DNA of 64,000 bases from Shewanella psychromarinicola (GCF_003855155.1 NZ_CP034073.1:3658001-3722000); one strand, 5' to 3'; counted from the stretch's first letter, positions 37,195 through 46,774 are shown. Made by a program: numbers and translations. Notes: a model not told the origin generated them from the sequence alone.

Positions 37195-37347
37195 TTAATC
37201 AAACTGAATGCTCCACTGTGTTAATGTGCCAAGATTATCTTTCTTTTGATCGCTAACCTTGAGCGTCCAAACACCCTTCACCGTTTCAATCATATTCGAG
37301 TCAATAGTCCATAGTCGCTTGTTAAATGAATATTTCAGCGTGTGGCT
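37195..37347 (-). pseudogene. C-terminal fragment of a protease P-domain
   Basis: The minus strand reads without stops for about 50 residues, including ETVKGVWTLKVSDQKKDNLG and TLTQWSIQFD, then TAA. GVWTLKVSD with GTL-WSIQF is the end of the P-domain found after secreted subtilisin-like and other proteases. No start codon or catalytic domain is near, and the fragment touches the end of the DUF4386 gene, so it is a remnant. Confidence 0.6.
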
Positions 37348-38050
37348 AACTTTGTTTACGCCAACCGAATGCAAGTAACCAAACCATCAATACGAGTTCT
37401 CCTAGTGCAAAGAGAATTAACCAGCCCCAATCGACATCTGGAGCAAAGTATTTGCCTAAATACATACCAATATAAGACGTGCCGGCTAGCCCCACTGGAA
37501 TACTAAGCCAGCTTGGAGTAACGGTAGAACGCCATAACAAAATACTGAGCATACCAAGGTGAACCCCAAACAACATCAGCGCCATCGACTCCATCGACTT
37601 AGCCGCTGACAGGTGGGCAAAAACCATAGTTTGGATATCTGATTCGCTGAATAAATTTGATATCGACAGACTCACAGCCAAGTCGTAGGCTAGAATACTC
37701 GAAGATAGACCAACGAAAGCAAGCGCAGTGTAAATAAGCCGAGACCACGCAACCAACTGTGAAAGCGCTCTTTGATCTTTACGCAAATACCAAAATAAAG
37801 CCCATGCGACAATAATATCCATCACATAAGTAACAAATAACAAGAATGTGCCAATTAGAAATGGAGTTCCATTGAATTGCAAGCCATTGACTGTTGCAGC
37901 GATATCACCTTTGACAACGCTTTGCGACATGAAATAGAAATTTGCTATGGGTGCTGCGAAAACCATTACCAACAGACCTAACCCAGCGATTATGGCTGAG
38001 TTTCTTTGCATTAGACCATTAGAAAAATCCTGTGCAGAATCATTGTCCAT
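37346..38050 (-). CDS. DUF4386-type membrane protein
   Basis: A 234-residue integral membrane protein with about six hydrophobic segments. Layout and motifs (RLIYTALAFVGL in the middle, FGVHLGMLSILLWRS and a final GELVLMVWLLAFGW) fit the DUF4386 family, whose function is unknown. The start is the ATG at 38050. It lies alone on the minus strand between a repeat copy and coding debris, so its upstream signals may have been changed by the repeat. Confidence 0.75.
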   Translation of the reverse strand: MDNDSAQDFSNGLMQRNSAIIAGLGLLVMVFAAPIANFYFMSQSVVKGDIAATVNGLQFNGTPFLIGTFLLFVTYVMDIIVAWALFWYLRKDQRALSQLVAWSRLIYTALAFVGLSSSILAYDLAVSLSISNLFSESDIQTMVFAHLSAAKSMESMALMLFGVHLGMLSILLWRSTVTPSWLSIPVGLAGTSYIGMYLGKYFAPDVDWGWLILFALGELVLMVWLLAFGWRKQS

Positions 38051-38111
38051 CAAGTTAATCCTTTAATTCATTGATAAGATGTGCCATATCGGCTTCTAAA
38101 AATACATAGCC

Positions 38112-38209
38112 AGCCATTTTTTGAAGTAACAACTTAACCCTTTCCTATTTGAGTCGCGATCACCTTGTATATTTTGCTCTACTGCCAATTCAACGGAACC
38201 ATCATGGCT
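38112..38209. repeat. 100-bp dispersed repeat, copy 2
   Basis: A 98-bp relative of the units at 36467 and 43708, with shorter inverted ends AGCCAT and ATGGCT, again followed by TAAATTAAATC. It directly abuts the 3' end of the Y1 transposase remnant; the remnant's stop codon lies in the conserved flank. Confidence 0.75.
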
Positions 38210-38217
38210 AAATTAAA

Positions 38218-38565
38218 TCATTCAAATTGGTTGAGGTCTTCCCTTTTGACAAACTTATTAGTTAACAATGTGCCTTTAAAGCTTTTATGCCACTGCATAA
38301 GCACGTCTTTATCTGACCATTGTTTAGCCTTATCTGCATCAACTTTTATCACCACATGCAAATGGTCGCTCCCTGCTTATTAATAAGAATGCATAAGTGC
38401 AGATATCAATCGCAAAGATGGTAGCCAATTCAAGAATACGTAAATCAACCCACTCTCGGCGATGCTCAAAATTTTCGCCTGTTGAGTTATCAATGCCGCA
38501 CAGAAAAGCCTTACGCACTTCACGCGAGCAACAATGATAACTTTCTATATACAGTGAGAAGGTGT
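38218..38565 (-). pseudogene. Degraded IS200-like (Y1) transposase, remnant A
   Basis: Minus-strand coding blocks in changing frames read EVRKAFLCGIDNSTGENFEH, REWVDLRILELATIFAIDIC and, after an extra stretch of about seven bases, HLHVVIKVDADKAKQWSDK and LTNKFVKREDLN before TGA. This is the REP-associated/Y1 transposase family common in Shewanella. The C-terminal third is missing. The His-X-His motif is placed out of frame by the extra bases. Confidence 0.75.
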
Positions 38566-38655
38566 GTCATCTAAGCTAATGATTGTTTATCTGGGTATGT
38601 CCATCTTCAATTACCATTTTGAAAAGGTAAATAAAGCGTAGATTATGGTTTGTTA

Positions 38656-38690
38656 TTTAGCCAACCATCTTGGATGGCCATGTTAATTTA
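38656..38690. repeat. REP-like sequence beside Y1 remnant
   Basis: TTAGCCAACCATC and GATGGCCATGTTAATTT form a partial palindrome. The tail matches that of the palindrome at 26498. It lies upstream of Y1 remnant A. Confidence 0.4.
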
Positions 38691-38707
38691 TCTCTGAACA
38701 ATACGAT

Positions 38708-38783
38708 GGGGCTATAGCTCAGCTAGGTGAGCGCTTCGCTGGCAGCGAAGAGGTCTGCGGTTCGATCTCGCATAGCTCCACCA
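38708..38783 (+). tRNA. tRNA-Ala (anticodon GGC)
   Basis: A 76-base cloverleaf: acceptor GGGGCTA pairing with TAGCTCC (one G-U), D-arm GCTC/GAGC, anticodon stem CTTCG/CGAAG with loop CTGGCAG giving GGC, T-loop TTCGATC and an encoded CCA end. The T-stem TGCGG/TCGCA contains one G-U pair where most Ala tRNAs have G-C. It should decode GCC and GCU. Confidence 0.93.
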
Positions 38784-38952
38784 ATTTAAAACATAGAACT
38801 TAGTATTTAGCTAATGGCTAAATACTACCGACTAACAACTCCCCTTCCAAGCATCACTACAATATAAATAAAACCATTAAATAATAGCAATCATTGAACT
38901 TATTTAATAAGCTTAATTTTTAAGCAATCAAATTGACTTATAAGGCTTACTC

Positions 38953-40101
38953 ATGAACACATTTTCACTGCCACGCTCCCTACTTATTGTTTCATTATTA
39001 TTGCTTCTTTCTGCTTGTAACGATGCAGCCATAACACAGGTTGCAGCTCCGGCACCACATGTTGTTGAGATAATAAAAGAGATCGATATTGTGCCAGAAA
39101 TGGCTTTTATAGGTAGAACAGAAGCAACTGAAGATGTATCGCTCCGTGCGCAAGTTGAAGGTGTTTTATTAAAGCGTCATTTTACTGGTGGTGATGATGT
39201 AGAAGCAGGTGATCTTTTATTCGAAATTGACGCTACCCCTTATAATACAGAAGTAAATCAACAAAAAGCATCTTTAAAACATGCGCAGTCAGCTTACAAA
39301 ATTGCTAAAAACCGTTGGCAACGTGGTCAAAAATTAATTAACACGGGGGCAATTTCAGAGTTGGACATAGATGAATTAACAGCCAGTATGAATCAAACAG
39401 AGTCAGATGTAGCGATTAAACAAGCCTATCTCGATAATGCTTTATTAAACCTTTCTTATACAAAAATAATGGCACCTATTTCAGGCCGAATTAGTCGCTC
39501 AAAAGTGAGCACTGGGGACTTAATCACTGCAAATAATTTAGAGTTAGCGACATTAGTACAACTCGACCCTATTTGGGTTAACTTTCAAATTCCTGAAAAA
39601 ACATTAACTAAAGCGCGTAAAGAGTTTACCGATGGACTCACTGTAGACACAGATGACTTGACGGCGACAATTAACTTGTCAGATACACTGGACTACCCTC
39701 ATACAGGGAAAATTGACTTCATTGATAACCGTATTGATCAAAGCACAGGTACATTAGCTATTAGAGCGATATTTATTAACCCCAAGGCATCCTTATTACC
39801 AGGGCAATATACTAAATTGTCACTCGCAATGCCCCACGAAGAAAAAATTGTTGTGATTTCACAATCAGCCGTACAAGAAGAGCAACAAGGACGTTTTGTA
39901 TTAGTGGTTAACGAAGAAAACAAAATTGAAAAACGCATGGTTAAACTAGGTGCTCGTTATGATGTTCGTTGGGAAGTGATAAATGGGTTAAAACTCGGTG
40001 AAAAAATAGTCGTTGAAGGGTTACAAAAAGTGCGTGTCGGTATTGTAGTTGAAACAACTGAGCAGACTGAAACTCCTTTCGCTTCAAAAAATGAAAAATA
40101 G
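38953..40101 (+). CDS. RND efflux periplasmic adaptor (AcrA-like lipoprotein)
   Basis: A 382-residue membrane fusion protein. The N-terminal signal ends in the lipobox LLSAC (Cys about 22), so it is lipid-anchored. A biotinyl-lipoyl-like segment (VSLRAQVEGVLLKRHFTGG), a helical hairpin (about 98-160) and the return strand with IMAPISGRISRSKVSTG follow, then the beta-barrel and membrane-proximal domains. It links the inner-membrane RND pump encoded 9 bp downstream to an outer-membrane channel that is not encoded here. Confidence 0.93.
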   Translation: MNTFSLPRSLLIVSLLLLLSACNDAAITQVAAPAPHVVEIIKEIDIVPEMAFIGRTEATEDVSLRAQVEGVLLKRHFTGGDDVEAGDLLFEIDATPYNTEVNQQKASLKHAQSAYKIAKNRWQRGQKLINTGAISELDIDELTASMNQTESDVAIKQAYLDNALLNLSYTKIMAPISGRISRSKVSTGDLITANNLELATLVQLDPIWVNFQIPEKTLTKARKEFTDGLTVDTDDLTATINLSDTLDYPHTGKIDFIDNRIDQSTGTLAIRAIFINPKASLLPGQYTKLSLAMPHEEKIVVISQSAVQEEQQGRFVLVVNEENKIEKRMVKLGARYDVRWEVINGLKLGEKIVVEGLQKVRVGIVVETTEQTETPFASKNEK

Positions 40102-40110
40102 GTTACCACT

Positions 40111-43100
40111 ATGATCAGTACATTCTTTATTCATCGACCTAAATTTGCTTTTGTTATTTCAATTGTATTAACGCTTGCAGGTTTATTATCTATTCCCGTT
40201 TTATCTGTCGCCGAATTCCCTGAAATTGCACCTCCACAGGTGAGTGTTACGACAAGTTACCGGGGCGCAAGTGCTGAAACAGTAAAATCTACCGTTGCTC
40301 AAGCAATCGAGTCATCAGTAAACGGTGTAGAGGATATGTTATACATGTCTTCAAGTAGTGCAAATGATGGTAGTTATTCACTTAGTATTACCTTTGCTGT
40401 AGGAACTGATGCTGATATGGCTCAGGTGAACGTGCAAAACCGTGTTACCTCAGTGATGGCAAAACTGCCTGCAGAAGTGCAACAATCAGGCGTGTCTGTA
40501 AAGAAAAAATCACCGAATATGTTATTAGTGGTTAATTTAAACTCACCTAATGAAACCTTCGACTCTCTGTTTTTAAGCAATTATGCCAATATCAATATTA
40601 AAGATTCTTTAGCCCGTCAGCCAGGCGTATCAGAAGTACAAATTATTGGTGCGATGGATTATGCAATGCGTATCTGGCTTGATCCGAATAAAATGTCTAC
40701 CTTAAATGTCACCACAGAAGATGTGATTGCATCTATACGAGAACAAAATATTCAAGTTGCAGCAGGTCGTGTTGGTGCGTCCCCCTCCTCTAAAGACCAA
40801 AGTTTTCAATATACTTTGCAAACTAAAGGTCGCTTCCAAACTGCTGAAGAATTTTCAGAGATTATGATCCGTGCGAACCCTGACGGTTCGAAAGTTTATT
40901 TAAATGCAGTTGCTCGCATAGAATTAGGCTCAAGTAGCTACGATGCTGAAGGTAAGTTTAATAATAAACCCTCTGCCATTATTGCCGTATATCAATCTCC
41001 GGGGGCAAACGCGTTAGAGGTAGCAGAATCAATCAAAAAAGATCTCGAACGTTTATCTGTTAGCTTCCCAACGGATATTGAAAGTGTCATCGCTTATGAT
41101 ACGACCGAAGCCGTTAGCGCTTCTATTGGTGAAGTGATTGAAACATTATTAGTTGCAGTTGCGCTTGTTATTTTAATTGTATTCCTGTTTTTGCAAGATG
41201 TACGTTCAACTCTTATTCCTGCGATTGCAATTCCAGTTTCATTGATCGGTACCTTTGCCTTTATGCTTGCCATTGGCATGAGTATTAATACCATCTCACT
41301 GTTCGCTCTGGTGCTCGCAATTGGTATTGTGGTAGACGATGCAATCGTAGTGATAGAAAATGTAACGCGCTTAATGGAAGATGAAGGGTTATCCCCCATT
41401 GATGCCACTGAAAAAGCAATGAAAGAGGTGACTGGGCCCATCATTGCGACAACATTAGTATTATTAGCTGTTTTTGCCCCAACAGCAGTAATGCCAGGTA
41501 TTACAGGGCAAATGTATGCTCAATTCTCTATTACTATCTGTATTTCAGTGCTTATCTCGTCAGTCAATGCATTGACCTTAAGCCCTGCATTAGCGGCAAC
41601 ATTATTACGCAAACCCAAAAAACATACAAAAGGCTTTCATTTTCAGTTTAACAAGTTCTTTAATAAATTAACCGAACGTTATACAGCGATAGTCAGTCTA
41701 TTAGTACGCCGATTATTACTCGTCGGCATCGGCTTTGTGATACTAATGGGTGCATTATTCGTACTTGCCGGTAATACACCTTCTGGCTTTATCCCCATCG
41801 AAGATAAAAAATCATTTATGGTAGATATTCAGCTACCTGATGGTGCTTCACTTAACCGTACAGAAGATGTTATAGATGAATTAGTGACGATTGCGAGCGA
41901 TGAGCCAGGTGTAGCTGATGTTATTCATGTGAGTGGTTTTAGTATTTTAACGGGCTCAGTTGCATCTAACGGTGGTTTGCTCATTATTACCCTTGAAGAT
42001 TGGGATGAACGTAGTGATAACAGCATGCATCAGAATCAAATCATCGCACGCTTACAAGGGAAATTTAATACATTACCTTCTGCAAAAGTAATGGCCTTTG
42101 CCCTGCCCTCTGTCCCTGGTTTAGGTGCTACCAGTGGGCTTTCATTTGTATTGCAAGATACGCAAGGAAGAACTCCAGAACAATTATCACAAGTGATGGG
42201 ATCCTTTATATTAAATCTCAATAGTTTACCTGAAGTTGCCTTTTCATTTAGTAACTTTCGATCTAATGTGCCTCAGATGTATCTGGATATTAACCGTAAA
42301 AAGGCAAAAGATTTAGGCATCGAATTGAGCGTTATCTTTAATACCTTACAAACCCAACTGGGTGGCTATTATGTGAATGATTTTAATCGCTTTGGTAAAG
42401 TGTTTAGTGTCATGGTGCAAGCGGATAATGAGTTCAGAGACAGCGAAACAGATATTAATAGCTACTATGTGCGCACAAAAAACAATGAGATGGTGCCACT
42501 CAGCACGTTAGTTGAAATAACACCGATTCTTGGACCCGAATCCGTTAAACAGTACAATTTATTTAGCTCAACAGATATCAATATTTTCCCCACACCAGGA
42601 TACAGTACCGGTGAAGCGATAGCGGCAGTCGAACGTGCTGTGAATACATTACCCTCTGGTTACAGTTATGAATGGACTGGACAAACGTTCCAAGAGCTAC
42701 AAGCGGGAAATTTAGCGCCATATATTTTTGCTTTAGCTTTTGTATTTACGTATCTATTCCTAGTCGCACAATATGAGAGTTGGACCATTCCATTAGCGGT
42801 AATGCTTTCTGTTCCCCTCGCTATGTTAGGTGCTTTTATTTACCTTAACATTATGGGTTATGAGCTTAATTTGTATGCTCAAATCGGTTTAGTGTTATTA
42901 ATTGGTCTCGCCAGTAAGAGTGCTATCTTGATAGTAGAGTTTGCTAAAGAATTACAAGAAGGTGGCAAGCCAACGCTGGAAGCCGCTGTTGAAGCGGGTC
43001 GTTTGCGTTTCCGTGCTGTACTGATGACTGGGCTATCTTTTGTATTAGGTGTTGTACCACTTGTTCTTGCAACAGGCGCAGGTGCTGAAAGCCGAAAATC

Positions 43101-43248
43101 ATTAGGTTATGCTGTATTAGGGGGCATGGTTGCATCAGTAATACTCGCAACCATACTGGTACCTATCTTCTACGCGATGATGCAAAAGATGCGTGAATCA
43201 TTTAAAGCGCCAAAAGATAAAACTGCACGGATAGAAGATGATAAATAA
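40111..43248 (+). CDS. RND multidrug efflux transporter (HAE1/AcrB-like)
   Basis: A 1045-residue, twelve-helix inner-membrane antiporter of AcrB length. The proton-relay Asp pair lies in GIVVDDAIVVIENV (about residues 405-418), and two large periplasmic loops follow helix 1 and helix 7. FxGFIPIEDKK and the C-terminal GLASKSAILIVEFAKE are family signatures. It exports drugs or other hydrophobic compounds using the proton gradient together with the adaptor upstream (9-bp gap). No regulator or TolC-like gene is adjacent. Confidence 0.96.
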   Translation: MISTFFIHRPKFAFVISIVLTLAGLLSIPVLSVAEFPEIAPPQVSVTTSYRGASAETVKSTVAQAIESSVNGVEDMLYMSSSSANDGSYSLSITFAVGTDADMAQVNVQNRVTSVMAKLPAEVQQSGVSVKKKSPNMLLVVNLNSPNETFDSLFLSNYANINIKDSLARQPGVSEVQIIGAMDYAMRIWLDPNKMSTLNVTTEDVIASIREQNIQVAAGRVGASPSSKDQSFQYTLQTKGRFQTAEEFSEIMIRANPDGSKVYLNAVARIELGSSSYDAEGKFNNKPSAIIAVYQSPGANALEVAESIKKDLERLSVSFPTDIESVIAYDTTEAVSASIGEVIETLLVAVALVILIVFLFLQDVRSTLIPAIAIPVSLIGTFAFMLAIGMSINTISLFALVLAIGIVVDDAIVVIENVTRLMEDEGLSPIDATEKAMKEVTGPIIATTLVLLAVFAPTAVMPGITGQMYAQFSITICISVLISSVNALTLSPALAATLLRKPKKHTKGFHFQFNKFFNKLTERYTAIVSLLVRRLLLVGIGFVILMGALFVLAGNTPSGFIPIEDKKSFMVDIQLPDGASLNRTEDVIDELVTIASDEPGVADVIHVSGFSILTGSVASNGGLLIITLEDWDERSDNSMHQNQIIARLQGKFNTLPSAKVMAFALPSVPGLGATSGLSFVLQDTQGRTPEQLSQVMGSFILNLNSLPEVAFSFSNFRSNVPQMYLDINRKKAKDLGIELSVIFNTLQTQLGGYYVNDFNRFGKVFSVMVQADNEFRDSETDINSYYVRTKNNEMVPLSTLVEITPILGPESVKQYNLFSSTDINIFPTPGYSTGEAIAAVERAVNTLPSGYSYEWTGQTFQELQAGNLAPYIFALAFVFTYLFLVAQYESWTIPLAVMLSVPLAMLGAFIYLNIMGYELNLYAQIGLVLLIGLASKSAILIVEFAKELQEGGKPTLEAAVEAGRLRFRAVLMTGLSFVLGVVPLVLATGAGAESRKSLGYAVLGGMVASVILATILVPIFYAMMQKMRESFKAPKDKTARIEDDK

Positions 43249-43369
43249 AAGTGCGATAAAAGCTGAGAGGCTGAATGCGGAGGATAAGTAGAATAAACGT
43301 CATTTTTCATTAGATCTGAAATATACTTTAGTTGATAATTTCAACTTTTTCTTCATATTTGTTTTGTAT

Positions 43370-43557
43370 TTACTTAACTTTCATCTTAATGAAGCTACGA
43401 AAGTCAGACATTTCTCCCATGTACTCACCGGTTTCATAAAATGTGAGGTAAAGGGCAACTGCGGCCCACTGTTGGGCAAACCAGCTCTGAATATTGCTTT
43501 TGTTTATGATTAACTTATGTTTATTCAAATAGACTTGCCTGAGGAGGTGCTCTACTT
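43370..43557 (-). pseudogene. Coding fragment without a start
   Basis: The minus strand is open for about 62 codons to TAA at 43370 and has protein-like content (NIQSWFAQQWAAVALYLTFY, ETGEYMGEMSDF, a final KMKVK), but no ATG or ribosome site. An in-frame stop bounds it upstream. I do not recognise the family and read it as the tail of a decayed gene. Confidence 0.35.
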
Positions 43558-43707
43558 ACCGTAAGAATGATTTTGACAATTTCGTCATTTTTTTATTCAG
43601 ATGACTTAGTCTCTTTGTTATCACTGCTGGATCTTCAATGCTTAATTATCTTAACCACACCGCCATATTGATGACAGGTTTCAATATCTATCCCATAGCA
43701 AATACAT

Positions 43708-43811
43708 GCCACCCATTTTTTGAAGTAACAACATAACCCCTTTCTATTTGAGTTGCGATCACCTTGTATAATTTTCTCTACGAGCAATTCAACGGAACAA
43801 TCATAGGTGGC
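43708..43811. repeat. 100-bp dispersed repeat, copy 3
   Basis: A 104-bp unit differing from copy 1 (36467) at only a few positions; inverted ends GCCACCCAT and ATAGGTGGC, again followed by TAAATTAAATC. It ends 28 bp beyond the 3' end of the cytochrome gene. Confidence 0.8.
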
Positions 43812-43838
43812 TAAATTAAATCCTATTAGTTATACATA

Positions 43839-44342
43839 TTAGTGTGCATGCCTATCTTTTCCCTCTGGTTTCAAGGCTGGAAATTTATGCGTTGCAAATA
43901 CGGCATGACAACTAGCGCACGACTCATTCATTTCAGAAAAATAAAAATTTATTAGTTCTGGCTTTTTACTTTGTGCGGCATGTTCAAGCATTCCTGCTAA
44001 ATAATGAAACCGCTGATCTTTTTCAATAAATTCAGGTGGCAATACTGAATGTAGTTCTTTTACTTGGCTTTCTGTTAGGCTTTGTTTCAATATATAACTA
44101 TTCTTTATTTTCTGTGCCGTAGTTTCTATTTCGCTCCAGTTTCCAGAAATGTATGCAGGGATGATAGACATCATTCCACCCTGTAATGCTTTCATTTCTT
44201 CAGATAATAGTTTGCGCAAATCAGGAGAAAGCGCCTCCACACCAGAAGCCTTTTCGTGTTCTTCATGCTTATGTACATCTTCTGCATAACTCATTGTTGG
44301 TAATAGGATAGCCAAGAGTGCGATGCTAATAAAAGTTTTCAT
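43839..44342 (-). CDS. Periplasmic c-type cytochrome (c'/c556-like)
   Basis: A 167-residue protein with a signal peptide (about 1-20, cut after SYA) and one heme-binding site near the C-terminus, CASCH at about residues 146-150. Mainly helical sequence before a C-terminal CXXCH is the layout of cytochrome c' and c556 proteins. The N-terminus of the mature protein and its end are His-rich. It lies alone on the minus strand, 161 bp after the fpr start direction, so its partner is not evident. Confidence 0.8.
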   Translation of the reverse strand: MKTFISIALLAILLPTMSYAEDVHKHEEHEKASGVEALSPDLRKLLSEEMKALQGGMMSIIPAYISGNWSEIETTAQKIKNSYILKQSLTESQVKELHSVLPPEFIEKDQRFHYLAGMLEHAAQSKKPELINFYFSEMNESCASCHAVFATHKFPALKPEGKDRHAH

Positions 44343-44503
44343 ATAAGTCTCTGTTTAAGTTGATTGTATAGACACCTTAATAACAGGCTGGGTGGCTGAA
44401 TTAGATCCCCTAAATCCCTCGCGACTTTCGTTTCGCTCGGGTCTCGGGGTTTTTCGCCGAATGAGTGTAATTGAGCTATTTAGTTCTATTGGCTTCAAAA
44501 CGG

Positions 44504-45286
44504 CTATTTTTCAACAAAAGCTCTCTCAACAACGTAGTCTCCTTGCACTCCCTTTTTAGGACTTTCCTTAAAGCCTTTTTCATCAAGCATGGTACAAGTG
44601 TCTTCTAACATGGAAGGACTACCGCACAACATTATTCGATCAAATTCAGGGTCGAGCTCGGCTATCCCAATATCTGTATATAATTTCCCCGAATTAATTA
44701 AATCAGTAATTCGTCCTTGATTTTTATAGGGTTCACGAGTGACACACGGATAGTAGATGAGTTGTTCAGTTATCATCTCACCAAGATATTCATGATTAGG
44801 AAGATCTGTTGTTAATATGTCATGGTATGCCAATTCATTGGTATACCTTACGCCATGGAACAAAATAATTTTTTCAAAACGTTCATAGGTTTCAGGATCT
44901 TTAATAATACTTAAAAACGGGGCTAGCCCTGTACCAGTACCAATCAAGAGTAAATTTCTACCGTCTTTTAAATCATCAATAACCAGTGTTCCTGTTGGCT
45001 TACTACCAATAATAACTTCATCTCCAATAGCTAAATGTTGTAATTTTGATGTAAAAGCACCCCCCTCGACTTTAATACTGAAAAACTCTAAGTAATCTTC
45101 ATGGTTTGCGCTAGCAAGACTATAGGCTCGCAGGATTGGTTTAGCCTCTTTCTGCGCTAAGCCAATGATGACATATTCCCCATTTCTAAATCGAAGGCCT
45201 TGACTACGCGTTGTCTTGAAAGAAAATAATGTATCGTTCCAATGAACGACATCTGTGACTTTTTCGGGGTTGAATTTTCTATTCAT
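44504..45286 (-). CDS. fpr: Ferredoxin--NADP+ reductase
   Basis: A 260-residue flavoprotein of bacterial Fpr type. RAYSLAS (about residues 53-59) binds FAD, IGTGTGLAPFLS (about 112-123) binds the NADP pyrophosphate, and the protein ends in ERAFVEK as many Fpr proteins do. It moves electrons between NADP(H) and ferredoxin or flavodoxin. I chose ATG at 45286, which has AGGA five bases upstream and starts MNRKFNPEKV; the longer frame adds 55 residues without similarity. Its closeness to the suf operon on the same strand fits a need for reducing power, but the gap is 450 bp. Confidence 0.9.
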   Translation of the reverse strand: MNRKFNPEKVTDVVHWNDTLFSFKTTRSQGLRFRNGEYVIIGLAQKEAKPILRAYSLASANHEDYLEFFSIKVEGGAFTSKLQHLAIGDEVIIGSKPTGTLVIDDLKDGRNLLLIGTGTGLAPFLSIIKDPETYERFEKIILFHGVRYTNELAYHDILTTDLPNHEYLGEMITEQLIYYPCVTREPYKNQGRITDLINSGKLYTDIGIAELDPEFDRIMLCGSPSMLEDTCTMLDEKGFKESPKKGVQGDYVVERAFVEK

Positions 45287-45740
45287 GTTTTTCCTGTACA
45301 TTTTAATAATTAATTTACCTGTGGGATACAGGTATACATGGCAGATTGAAAGTACGAATGGCCCTCTGCCGCTGCGTAAAACCAAGCTCTTTGGGGATGA
45401 CACAACTCTGTTGAAAAACACCGGCAGGGAAAAGATCTCATTTAACCGCAAAATGGTGCTTATTTGAATCCAGTATTACCCTAGAGAATGCTGTGGACTG
45501 CTGTTCAATAAAGCACCCAGCGTCTAAGTTGGTAGTCCTTCTTTTTTGACGTTTATTTCCCTATGGCGTACAAGGATTTTGGCGGCTATAGTGAAAAACG
45601 CCTTACCCACACGGCTTTTTTTTTACCTTATATAAGACCTTACGCTTTATTACCTAATATGGTTTAAAATACGGGCTAAGTAATATGACTAACATGATAT
45701 CCATTTATCATTCCTAGTTATTTGTTATTTAAAGTTTGCT
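45287..45740. other. Gap between fpr and the suf operon
   Basis: No supported gene. It should hold the end of the suf transcript and the fpr promoter; no clear hairpin terminator was found. Confidence 0.4.
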
Positions 45741-46199
45741 TTAGCTATACTTCTTGGCTAAGTGTAAAATCTTTTTGACCATGGCGCGTAAACCATTACC
45801 ACGCTGCGCACTTAAGTGACTGAATAAATCAATTTCGGTGAAGAACGCTTCGATATCAACACCGGTAATATCCTGAGGTGTTCTTTTATTAAATACACTA
45901 AGAACAATAGCCGCTAATCCTTTAACAATTTGAGCTTCACTGTCGACAGCCATCAAAAGGATGTTATTTATTTCATCGTATTCGCATACTAGCCATACCT
46001 GACTTTGGCAACCGACGATAAAATTCTCATCGGTTCTAAACGCTACTGGCATGCTGGGAAGTTCCTTACCAAGGTCGATGATATAATGGTAACGTTCTTC
46101 CCAGTCATCAAAAAAATGTAGGGCCTCTTTGATGTCTTCAGATTTGATTTCACTACCAAAAGGGCTTTCTGGTAAACCGATAATAGACAGTGTGCTCAT
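45741..46199 (-). CDS. sufE: Sulfur acceptor SufE
   Basis: A 152-residue SufE protein. The sulfur-accepting Cys lies in FIVGCQSQVWL (about residue 60), and the MAVDSEAQIVKGLAAIVLSVF and HLSAQRGNGLRAMV segments are typical. It takes persulfide sulfur from SufS and passes it to SufB. Start at 46199 (MSTLSIIG) overlaps the last base of the sufT stop; a longer frame to 46253 lies wholly in sufT. Last gene of the operon. Confidence 0.94.
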   Translation of the reverse strand: MSTLSIIGLPESPFGSEIKSEDIKEALHFFDDWEERYHYIIDLGKELPSMPVAFRTDENFIVGCQSQVWLVCEYDEINNILLMAVDSEAQIVKGLAAIVLSVFNKRTPQDITGVDIEAFFTEIDLFSHLSAQRGNGLRAMVKKILHLAKKYS

Positions 46200-46735
46200 C
46201 AAAATAACCCCATTTCTAATTGCGCCTCTTCCGTCATCATTTCTCGACTCCAAGGCGGGTCAAGAACAAGGTCCACTAAGACAGTATTGACATTAGGCAC
46301 TAGCCCAACTTTGTATTTGAGATCCTCGATCAATACCGGTCCCATGCCGCAGCCTGGCGCGGTTAACGTCATGGTAATCACTACGGTGTTGGCTTCTATC
46401 TTACAATGGTATATCAAACCCAAATCAACAATGCTTACAGGTATTTCTGGATCGTAAACAGCAGATAACGCCTTCCATACATTACTTTCAAGCACCGTTT
46501 GATTGCCTGACTTTTCATCTGAGAGTTCAAATTCTAAGACGATGGGTTTAAACCCAAGTGCATCGCCATCGGTACCATCGATGCGAGCCATATTGCCGTT
46601 AACCAAAACGGTATAGGCTCCTCCTAAAGATTGGGTCAGAGTGACAAAAGTATCTTTTTTTATTGTAATAGAGGTTCCGACTGGTACTAATCGTGCTGGA
46701 CAGTCTCTATTCACTACAATTATCTTTTTTTCCAT
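46199..46735 (-). CDS. sufT: Iron-sulfur assembly protein SufT
   Basis: A 178-residue protein whose C-terminal half (about 85-170) is the MIP18/DUF59 domain, with DPEIPVSIVDLGLIY and MTLTAPGCGMGPVL (Cys near residue 128). The N-terminal extension of about 80 residues is usual for SufT in proteobacterial suf operons. It assists maturation of iron-sulfur proteins. It lies between sufA and sufE. Confidence 0.9.
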   Translation of the reverse strand: MEKKIIVVNRDCPARLVPVGTSITIKKDTFVTLTQSLGGAYTVLVNGNMARIDGTDGDALGFKPIVLEFELSDEKSGNQTVLESNVWKALSAVYDPEIPVSIVDLGLIYHCKIEANTVVITMTLTAPGCGMGPVLIEDLKYKVGLVPNVNTVLVDLVLDPPWSREMMTEEAQLEMGLF

Positions 46736-46774
46736 AATATTATTCAGTATTCGTCAATGTTTTTGAATGGATCA

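Noticed and set aside
38708..38783. tRNA-Ala considered as a degraded copy because of a T-stem difference
   Set aside because: The change gives a G-U pair and all arms and the CCA end are intact, so it should be functional.
44398..44465. G/C-rich hairpin-like stretch between fpr and the cytochrome gene
   Set aside because: It is imperfect and has no T-run on the relevant strand, so a terminator call is not supported.
45255..45467. 70-codon plus-strand frame across the fpr start
   Set aside because: Antisense to the fpr start and its leader; composition is not protein-like.
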